Shown: positions 57,366 to 64,000 of the stretch, piece by piece | Numbering within the stretch: position 1 is the first letter of the stretch | How the letters are laid out: every line of letters begins with the position of its first letter | From: Pedobacter steynii | GTDB taxonomy: Bacteria > Bacteroidota > Bacteroidia > Sphingobacteriales > Sphingobacteriaceae | NCBI RefSeq assembly: GCF_900103665.1 | Contig: NZ_FNGY01000010.1 | Location: 186,001-250,000, forward strand | Reading direction: 5' to 3' | DNA: 64,000 bases | Program-made: the position numbers and the translations under genes | Notes under the pieces: generated by a model | Database searches by the model: none | What the model saw: the letters and a program-made list of their open reading frames with translations, nothing else | Told to the model about the DNA's origin: nothing

Positions 57366-58331
57366 TTGCAAGACAAACTAACCTTTCAGGATATGATCCT
57401 GAAACATTTCAACGAACCAGAAAATGAGATTTTAGCGGCAGAGGTAAATCATTTGAGGACCTTATCTGAGGAGAATGAAGTTTATTTTCAACAGACTAAA
57501 AGAATATGGGATAATGCTGCCGAAACAAAACGGTTGCAGGGTCTTGACATTCAAAAGTCGGTGCGTAATTTCAGGTTGCGTCTGGATGAGGCGACTTATG
57601 TGGAGCCTAAACGAATTTTCGGCTGGAGTAAAGTCGCGGCAGCGGCAGTTCTCGTGCTGACCGTTGGTTTCTGGATTTATAGCGAAAAAACTGCGGTAAA
57701 TTATATTGTTAAAAGGACCGGCACTGAAATTGATTCCGTATTGTTGAATGATGGATCAAAAATTTTCCTGGCTGCAAACAGCGCAGTAAGTTATCCTGAA
57801 GAATTTTCTAAAGAAGAACGCCCATTGAATTTGTTAACGGGAAAAGCTTTTTTCGTTGTTGCTAAAGATTCAAAACGTCCATTTGAAGTTTCTATTGGTA
57901 ATTCTACCGTAAAAGTTCTCGGAACTTCATTTAATATCAAATATTCTGAAAACAGTATTGACTTATCTGTAAAAACAGGAAAGGTAATGTTTACCCCAAA
58001 TGAAAAAAGTAAATCTTCCATTTTGGAAGCAGGTCAGGGGCTTAATTATCAGTATGTGGAAAATACATTACGGATGAATAAGGACAACAATGCTGCAGCC
58101 TGGTTTACAAAGGAATTGCGCTTTGTGGATATGCCCCTTGATGAGGTTTGCAAACAATTGAGCGCGTATTATGGAGTGCATATCGAACTGCATGACAGGA
58201 AACTTACCCTAAAGAAATTCAACGCTAATTTTAAGAATACGAGTCTGGAGGAAGCTTTAACCGCGCTGAAGGAGACTTATCCGATCACCATTAAGAAAGA
58301 CAATAGAACCATTATCATTAAAAGCTTATAA
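57366..58331 (+). CDS. FecR-family anti-sigma factor
   Basis: The 321-residue product has a cytosolic N-terminal domain, a single membrane helix (about 88-107), and a periplasmic FecR domain with DSVLLNDGSKIFLAANSAVSYP, then VKVLGTSFNIKYS. The C-terminal part, about 240-320, is the DUF4974 domain (FVDMPLDEVCKQLSAYYG). Start TTG 57366; ATG 57393 is an alternative. It receives the signal from SusC's STN domain and controls the sigma factor. Confidence 0.92.
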   Translation: MQDKLTFQDMILKHFNEPENEILAAEVNHLRTLSEENEVYFQQTKRIWDNAAETKRLQGLDIQKSVRNFRLRLDEATYVEPKRIFGWSKVAAAAVLVLTVGFWIYSEKTAVNYIVKRTGTEIDSVLLNDGSKIFLAANSAVSYPEEFSKEERPLNLLTGKAFFVVAKDSKRPFEVSIGNSTVKVLGTSFNIKYSENSIDLSVKTGKVMFTPNEKSKSSILEAGQGLNYQYVENTLRMNKDNNAAAWFTKELRFVDMPLDEVCKQLSAYYGVHIELHDRKLTLKKFNANFKNTSLEEALTALKETYPITIKKDNRTIIIKSL

Positions 58332-58363
58332 TCAACTCAATTAAACCAATAAACTATTCATTT

Positions 58364-61300
58364 ATGGAGAAAAACTACCAAAGAAAATTGCGGAGACTAA
58401 AGTATGGCCTTAAGGCTTTGCTATTCTTCACTTTTTTTTGTTTTTCGTTAGCGAAAGCTGATGAATTGCAAAAGAATGCAATTAAGACAGAGAGATTAGA
58501 TATTTATCTACAGACAATAGAAAACGCCTATCAGGTAAGTTTTGTATATGATGCTACTCAGATTAATAAAGAAATGAGTATCGATGTGCCTGTTAAATTA
58601 ATTTCTATTAAAACAGACCTGGAACCATTAAAGGTGAAAGGGATCAATTACAATATCGTTGGCAAGCAAGTGATTTTGAAAAAGGTAATCGAAATAAAGC
58701 CGAACAGAGATCTTGTTGTTAAAGGACAAGTTAAAGCAAAAAAAGATTCTGATCCATTACCAGGTGTAAGTGTTAGGGAAAAAGGTGTTTCCAACGGGGT
58801 TTCAACTAATGGAAATGGGGAGTTCCAGATCAGGGTTAAAGACGGTGCAGTTTTAGTTTTCAGTGCTATTGGTTATAAAACGCAGGAAGTGACTGTCGGC
58901 TCAAGAACTACTATTAATGTAACGCTTGAAGAGGATATCAGCCAGCTTAAAGAAGTAACCATTTCCACAGGTTACCAGAACATTAATAAAAAGTTATTTA
59001 CCGGAGCTGCAACTACTATAAAAGGTGCTGATATAAAGCAGGATGGTATTACTGATGTGAGCAGAATGCTGGAAGGACGTGTTGCCGGTGTTTCTGTGCA
59101 AAACGTATCAGGTACTTTTGGTGCGGCACCAAAAATCAGAGTCCGTGGAGCAACTTCGATTACGGGAGAAAATAAGCCGTTATGGGTTGTGGATGGTGTA
59201 ATTTTGGAAGACGTAATTAATATTTCAAATGAGCAGCTGTCTACCGGAGACCCAAGTACTTTAATTGGTTCTTCCGTAGCTGGTATTAATGCGGATGATA
59301 TCGAAAGCTTCAACATTTTGAAGGATGCGGCTGCAACAGCACAGTATGGTGCCCGTGCGATGAATGGAGTGGTGGTAATCACCACTAAAAAGGGAAGAAT
59401 CGGAAAGCCTCTGATCAGCTATACTGGTAATTTTTCTACTTTCCTTAAGCCAACATACAACAGTTATAACATTATGAATTCTGCGGACCAGATGTCTATA
59501 TATGGTGAATTGGATCGCAAAGGTTGGTTAAATCATGCCAGTACTTCCCGTAGCTCAGATGGCGGTGTATTTACAAAAATGTATCAGCTCATCAATACTT
59601 ATGATGAGACGAATGGTGCTTTTGGCCTTGCCAATACACAGGAGGCAAAAGAAGGATTTTTAACAAGGTATGCCAGAGCAAATACAAACTGGTTTGATGA
59701 GCTTTTCAAAAATTCATTGATGCAGGAACATTCTGTTAGTATTTCTACGGGATCTGAAGCTTCACAGATCTATTTCTCGACGAGTTTCTTAAATGATAAT
59801 GGTTGGGCAAAGGGAAATGGTGTACAAAGATATACTGCTAACCTGAACGCGAATTTTGTTCTTTCAGATAAATTATCTGTAAATGTGATTACAACGGGGG
59901 CGATTCGTGATCAGAATGCTCCAGGTACAGTTGGTCGGGTAAGTAATCCGGTAGAGGGAAAATATTCAAGAGATTTCGATATTAACCCTTTCAGTTATGC
60001 CTTGAACACCAGCAGAACGATGACTGCCTATGATGTAAACGGTAAAAGGGAATCTTTTACGAGGAACTTTGCACCATTTAACATCTTAAATGAGCTAGAA
60101 AATAATACATTGGACCTGAGCATGCTTGATTTCAAACTGCAGGGGGGACTAACCTTCAAATTCTCTAAAGATTTTAAATATGATGGTCTTGCCTCACTTC
60201 GTTATGTAAAAACGGGCCAGGAACACAAAGTACGTGAGAATGCAAATATGGCAATGGCTTATCGTGCGAACGGAGACTCGTTTATACAGGATAATAACCG
60301 TTTTCTCTACAGAGACCCACTGAATACCGCTGCACAGCCAACTGTAGTACTTCCTTATGGAGGTTTTTATAATACTAACGATGATTTCTTAAAGGCTTAC
60401 TTAGTGAGAAACTCATTGGAATACAACAAAACAATTGATGATACCCATATTTTTAACGTTTATGGTGCTCAGGAGATGCGCATGGCCAATCGTCAAAACA
60501 GAACAAATATCGGTTATGGTTATCAATACGATAAGGGCGGGGTTCCATTTGTTGATCCACGCATTCTGAGCCAGGCGATTCAGAATAACCTGAATTATTA
60601 CAGTATGACAAATCAGTATGACAGATTTGCTGCATTCGTAGTGAGAGGCGCTTATTCCTATAAAGGAAAATATGCCTTTAATGCCACTGGCCGGTACGAT
60701 GGATCTAACCTTATGGGAGATTCTCCAACTGCAAGATGGCTGCCTACCTGGAATGTTTCGGGATCATGGAACATCGATACAGAGGAGTTCATGCAAAAAC
60801 AAACGCTTATAGACAGGTTAACATTACGTGCAACCTACGGTTTGACAGCTAGTTTAGGATCTGCTACGAATTCGAGTTTAATCTTAAAAAATGGAAGCAC
60901 ACTGCGTCCATACTCTTCGGAGGTTGAATCGGTGATGAATCTGATCGCATTGAAAAATGGAGATCTGACCTGGGAAAAACAATATGAAACTAATATTGGA
61001 GTAGATGTTGGCTTTTTGAAGGAAAGATTAACACTGACAGTTGATTTATACAACAGAAATGGATTTGATTTGATCAGTCCAATTCGGACTTCCGGTATTG
61101 GTGGTCAACCTGATAAAAGCATCAACTATGCGGATATGAAATCGAAAGGGATCGAAGTTGCCTTGGGAGCTCAGGTTGTCAATGAGAAAGACTGGGGATG
61201 GAGAAGTAGCTTCAACTTCGGATACAACTACAATAAGGTTACGAAATTACGAGGCGACAGAAATATTTTTGAGCTGGTAAGTTCTGATGGAGGGCCAAAG

Positions 61301-61978
61301 GAAGGTTTCCCTTACAGAGGATTGTATTCCGTTGAGTTTAAAGGATTGGGTAATGCAGATGGTGTTCCGGAATTTCTGAATGAAAAAGGAGAGGTGAGCA
61401 GAATTGTTGATTTGCGGAGTGACCAGATACAATATCTTAAATATGAGGGCGCAATAGACCCTAAATTAACCGGGGGTTTTTACAATCAGTTCCGTTATAA
61501 GAACTTCAGCCTATCTGGGTTATTTACTTTCTCTGCCGGAAATAAAGTGAGACTGAACCCAATATTCAATGCTTCTTACTCTGATCTGGATGCTACACCA
61601 TTGGAATTTAAAGATCGCTGGACCTTACCTGGTGATGAAAATAAAACCAATGTGCCGTCGATACTTGACAGAGAAGCTTTTAATAAATTAAGACAAGATG
61701 GTGCATATCCTTATAATACTTACAACTATTCTTCAGTGCGCGTAGCAGATGGCGGATTTATCAGATTGAAGCAAATTTCATTAACTTACAATATGCCTGC
61801 TTCTGTTCTTAAATCTATTGGTGCAGGAAGTGCGTCGATTAGTTTAGTTGGTAACAATTTCTGGCTAATCTATTCAGACAAAAAACTGAATGGACAAGAT
61901 CCTGAATTTTTCTCTTCAGGAGGGGTTGCTTTGCCAATTCCTAAGCAATATACGATGTCCTTGAAAATTGGCTTTTAA
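58364..61978 (+). CDS. SusC/RagA-type TonB-linked outer-membrane transporter with STN domain
   Basis: The 1,204-residue product has a signal peptide (LKALLFFTFFCFSLAKA), an STN signalling domain (about 45-98), a carboxypeptidase-like regulatory domain (about 118-190), and the plug and beta-barrel of SusC proteins (ATTIKGADIKQDGITDVSRM, then VRGATSITGENKPLWVVDG and DAAATAQYGARAMNGVVVITTKKG). The STN domain shows that it is a signal transducer to FecR. The cargo is unknown; polysaccharide or glycoprotein-derived substrates are usual. It begins the SusCD pair. Confidence 0.96.
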   Translation: MEKNYQRKLRRLKYGLKALLFFTFFCFSLAKADELQKNAIKTERLDIYLQTIENAYQVSFVYDATQINKEMSIDVPVKLISIKTDLEPLKVKGINYNIVGKQVILKKVIEIKPNRDLVVKGQVKAKKDSDPLPGVSVREKGVSNGVSTNGNGEFQIRVKDGAVLVFSAIGYKTQEVTVGSRTTINVTLEEDISQLKEVTISTGYQNINKKLFTGAATTIKGADIKQDGITDVSRMLEGRVAGVSVQNVSGTFGAAPKIRVRGATSITGENKPLWVVDGVILEDVINISNEQLSTGDPSTLIGSSVAGINADDIESFNILKDAAATAQYGARAMNGVVVITTKKGRIGKPLISYTGNFSTFLKPTYNSYNIMNSADQMSIYGELDRKGWLNHASTSRSSDGGVFTKMYQLINTYDETNGAFGLANTQEAKEGFLTRYARANTNWFDELFKNSLMQEHSVSISTGSEASQIYFSTSFLNDNGWAKGNGVQRYTANLNANFVLSDKLSVNVITTGAIRDQNAPGTVGRVSNPVEGKYSRDFDINPFSYALNTSRTMTAYDVNGKRESFTRNFAPFNILNELENNTLDLSMLDFKLQGGLTFKFSKDFKYDGLASLRYVKTGQEHKVRENANMAMAYRANGDSFIQDNNRFLYRDPLNTAAQPTVVLPYGGFYNTNDDFLKAYLVRNSLEYNKTIDDTHIFNVYGAQEMRMANRQNRTNIGYGYQYDKGGVPFVDPRILSQAIQNNLNYYSMTNQYDRFAAFVVRGAYSYKGKYAFNATGRYDGSNLMGDSPTARWLPTWNVSGSWNIDTEEFMQKQTLIDRLTLRATYGLTASLGSATNSSLILKNGSTLRPYSSEVESVMNLIALKNGDLTWEKQYETNIGVDVGFLKERLTLTVDLYNRNGFDLISPIRTSGIGGQPDKSINYADMKSKGIEVALGAQVVNEKDWGWRSSFNFGYNYNKVTKLRGDRNIFELVSSDGGPKEGFPYRGLYSVEFKGLGNADGVPEFLNEKGEVSRIVDLRSDQIQYLKYEGAIDPKLTGGFYNQFRYKNFSLSGLFTFSAGNKVRLNPIFNASYSDLDATPLEFKDRWTLPGDENKTNVPSILDREAFNKLRQDGAYPYNTYNYSSVRVADGGFIRLKQISLTYNMPASVLKSIGAGSASISLVGNNFWLIYSDKKLNGQDPEFFSSGGVALPIPKQYTMSLKIGF

Positions 61979-61994
61979 TTAAATCAGAACGGAA

Positions 61995-63461
61995 ATGAAA
62001 AAGAATAATATATATATAATTCTATCAGTAATATTTGCGGCAACGACGTTAGCCGGCTGCAAAAAATTTTTAGAGCACCAGCCAGATAATAGGACGACCT
62101 TAAATTCACCAGAAAAAGTTGCAGAATTATTAGTTGCTGCCTATCCAAGGGCTAACTATATCCCCTTTACAGAGGCAATGTCAGATAATGTGGAAGACAA
62201 AGGTTCAGCTGAAAATGATCTTTTTAATAGCCGTCCATGGAATTATACCGATCAGAACGACCGAACTTATGATACGCCTAACTTCTATTGGAATGGCTGT
62301 TATACGGCGATTGCAGCTGCAAATCATGCTCTGGATGCGATCAATAAGGCCGCAGATCAAGCACCATATTCTGCCAGCAAGGGAGAGGCACTTGTAGCTC
62401 GTGCTTACAGTCATTTTATGTTGGTTACCTTGTTTGCAAAACCTTATGACGCAGCCACAGCGGCATCTGATCCGGGTATTCCTTATGTAACCGAACCGGA
62501 AGAGAAGCCAGAAGGCAATTATGAACGTAAGACAGTTGCTTATGTATACGAAATGATCGATAAAGATCTTAAAGAAGGCCTTCCTTTAATTAAGGATAAC
62601 AGCTATCGGATACCTAAATATCATTTTACCAAAGCTGCAGCTAATGCATTCGCTACCCGTTTTTACTTGTTCAAAAAGGATTATCCAAATGTAATCAAAT
62701 ATGCAAACGATGCGTTTCCAACTGCAGCTATAGCCGCAAACCTTAGACCAATTAATACAACTTATCTGGGATTTGGAAATAATTTCTATGATATCCAGGC
62801 ATTTTATACAAAATCGGAAGATCCGGGAAATTTACTACTTGCTGAGGCGAATACCATATGGGGAAGAGATTATTACAGATACAGATATGGATTGGGAAAC
62901 AGATTGAGGGGAGAAGTATTAGGCTCTTTAAATCCGCTCGGTGTAGAGCTTTACAGAGTGGTCTTTGGTGCGCAGCCTGAGGCCTATAACGTGCCAAAAT
63001 TCAGAGAGCATTTCGTTAAAGAAAGTATCAACGCTAATACTGGAGATGCGTATAATATGATTCCACTATTCTCCACTGAGGAAGTCTTGTTTAATAGAGC
63101 AGAGGCAAATGTGATGCAAGGTAACTTCCCTGATGCGATTGCCGATCTGAATGTTTATTTATCTAAACGGATCCGGGCGTATAGTCCTATCACTCATATT
63201 TTTACCTTGGATAAAGCTAAAGCTTTTTATACAGGCAAGTCTTCGGAGGCAGCTTTAATCGAGTCTATTCTTGACTATAAAAGACAAGAGTATATTCATG
63301 AGGGGGTACGTTGGTTAGACTTACTTAGACATAAAAGAGGAGTTACTCACACTTCTTTTGACGGGAAAACAGTGAACGTTTATCCTGCAACTGATCCGCG
63401 GAGGATACTGCAGTTGCCGAAAGAAGCAATTGCTTTGGGACTTAGTGCTAATGCTCGTTAA
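61995..63461 (+). CDS. SusD/RagB-family lipoprotein
   Basis: The 488-residue product has a lipoprotein signal (FAATTLAGC, Cys22) and the helical SusD fold with TPR-like repeats. The usual C-terminal motif is present: LDYKRQEYIHEGVRWLDLLR. SusD caps the SusC pore and binds the substrate on the cell surface. It starts 16 nt after susC. Confidence 0.96.
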   Translation: MKKNNIYIILSVIFAATTLAGCKKFLEHQPDNRTTLNSPEKVAELLVAAYPRANYIPFTEAMSDNVEDKGSAENDLFNSRPWNYTDQNDRTYDTPNFYWNGCYTAIAAANHALDAINKAADQAPYSASKGEALVARAYSHFMLVTLFAKPYDAATAASDPGIPYVTEPEEKPEGNYERKTVAYVYEMIDKDLKEGLPLIKDNSYRIPKYHFTKAAANAFATRFYLFKKDYPNVIKYANDAFPTAAIAANLRPINTTYLGFGNNFYDIQAFYTKSEDPGNLLLAEANTIWGRDYYRYRYGLGNRLRGEVLGSLNPLGVELYRVVFGAQPEAYNVPKFREHFVKESINANTGDAYNMIPLFSTEEVLFNRAEANVMQGNFPDAIADLNVYLSKRIRAYSPITHIFTLDKAKAFYTGKSSEAALIESILDYKRQEYIHEGVRWLDLLRHKRGVTHTSFDGKTVNVYPATDPRRILQLPKEAIALGLSANAR

Positions 63462-63474
63462 TTGTTTTGATTAA

Positions 63475-64000
63475 ATGAAAAATATTATGAAAAATATAAA
63501 GAAAATAGCCTTTTGTTTAGGCTTGGTTTTGCTCATAGGCTCCTGCAAGAAGAGTGAGGATTTGAGTAAGGCTGTTGTTGGGTTAGGTGGTGATAAATGG
63601 GAGAAAGGGACAATTGATAAATATATTGCAGACAACTTTACAGGACCATATAATATTGAAGTAAAATATAAATGGGATCGTTCGGAATTTAATCTTACGA
63701 AGGACATTGTTCCTATTAAAGAAGAAATGGTTATTCCTGCGATGGATGCAGTAAAAAGGATTTGGATTGAACCATATGTGGATATTGCGGGTGAAACTTT
63801 TATTAAAAAATATTCGCATAAACAATTTGTTCTGGCGGGTAGTGCGGAATACAATTCCAACGGAACGATCACTTTAGGAACCGCAGAAGGTGGTCGTAAA
63901 GTCGTGTTGTTTGTATTGAATCAGTTTGATAAAAATAATGCTCCTGAAATTAAAAGGATGTTGAAAACCATCCACCATGAGTACGGACACATCCTCAATC
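63475..64000 (+). CDS. Zinc metallohydrolase lipoprotein of a SusCD locus, 5' part
   Basis: The frame runs off the window. It starts at ATG 63475 or ATG 63487, with a lipoprotein signal (LGLVLLIGSC). At residues 168-172 there is HEYGH, the HExxH zinc motif, preceded by IKRMLKTIHHEYGH. This matches the family of putative zinc metallohydrolase lipoproteins encoded next to SusCD genes (substrate import-associated). It would process or bind the imported substrate, probably a protein or glycopeptide. The zinc site is visible; the rest lies outside the window. Confidence 0.75.
   Translation, partial: MKNIMKNIKKIAFCLGLVLLIGSCKKSEDLSKAVVGLGGDKWEKGTIDKYIADNFTGPYNIEVKYKWDRSEFNLTKDIVPIKEEMVIPAMDAVKRIWIEPYVDIAGETFIKKYSHKQFVLAGSAEYNSNGTITLGTAEGGRKVVLFVLNQFDKNNAPEIKRMLKTIHHEYGHILN

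Overview
The window comes from the chromosome of a Bacteroidota bacterium, most likely a Sphingobacteriaceae member close to Pedobacter. The evidence is a SusC/SusD pair driven by a FecI/FecR-type switch, an Alternative Complex III operon, lineage-typical families (DUF6266, DUF4251, DUF5977, DUF6443), several TAnnTTTG -7 promoter elements and weak ribosome binding sites. The genus is inferred; there is no 16S rRNA in the window. I saw no tRNA, rRNA, CRISPR array, insertion sequence or integrase.

Layout. 1-3.2 kb: the end of a thioredoxin-fold protein, a DUF6266 protein, an outer-membrane barrel and a short orphan frame. 3.3-14.6 kb: an accessory island. It holds a 1,412-codon secreted YD-repeat protein and a full-length RHS/DUF6443 protein with a C-terminal toxin-like tip and a membrane immunity candidate. 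Three displaced RHS tips follow. Each starts with the same 48-codon (144 nt) core and continues into an unrelated C-terminus; two are followed by an immunity candidate. 14.6-39.7 kb: core genes with scattered exported hydrolases: purD, an ECF sigma factor with a membrane partner, secA, a SPOR protein, two M20 amidohydrolases, a beta-lactamase-fold hydrolase, an SGNH hydrolase, dnaG, yraN, glutaminyl cyclase, pgi, prfB with its +1 frameshift, a SirB1-like protein, a methyltransferase, a BamA/TamA-like barrel and a deoxyhypusine-synthase-like protein.

39.9-56.4 kb: a respiratory block. actA-F encode Alternative Complex III, which oxidises menaquinol. They are followed directly by the aa3/caa3-type oxidase (coxB, coxA), heme A and heme O synthases, two subunit III paralogues, a subunit IV-like protein, a SCO-like protein without its copper ligands and a DUF420 (CtaM-like) protein. 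Together these would build the route from quinol to oxygen. 56.6-64 kb: an ECF sigma factor, a FecR anti-sigma factor, a SusC transporter with an STN signalling domain, SusD, and the start of a zinc metallohydrolase lipoprotein. This is a nutrient-uptake locus probably controlled by cell-surface signalling.

The most interesting part is 10.4-14.6 kb, which looks like a store of alternative RHS toxin tips that could be swapped onto the expressed RHS protein by recombination in the 144-nt cores. Other points of note are the cysteine-free SCO homologue, the DHS-like protein without the catalytic lysine, a six-heme ActA and a group of possible leaderless promoters.
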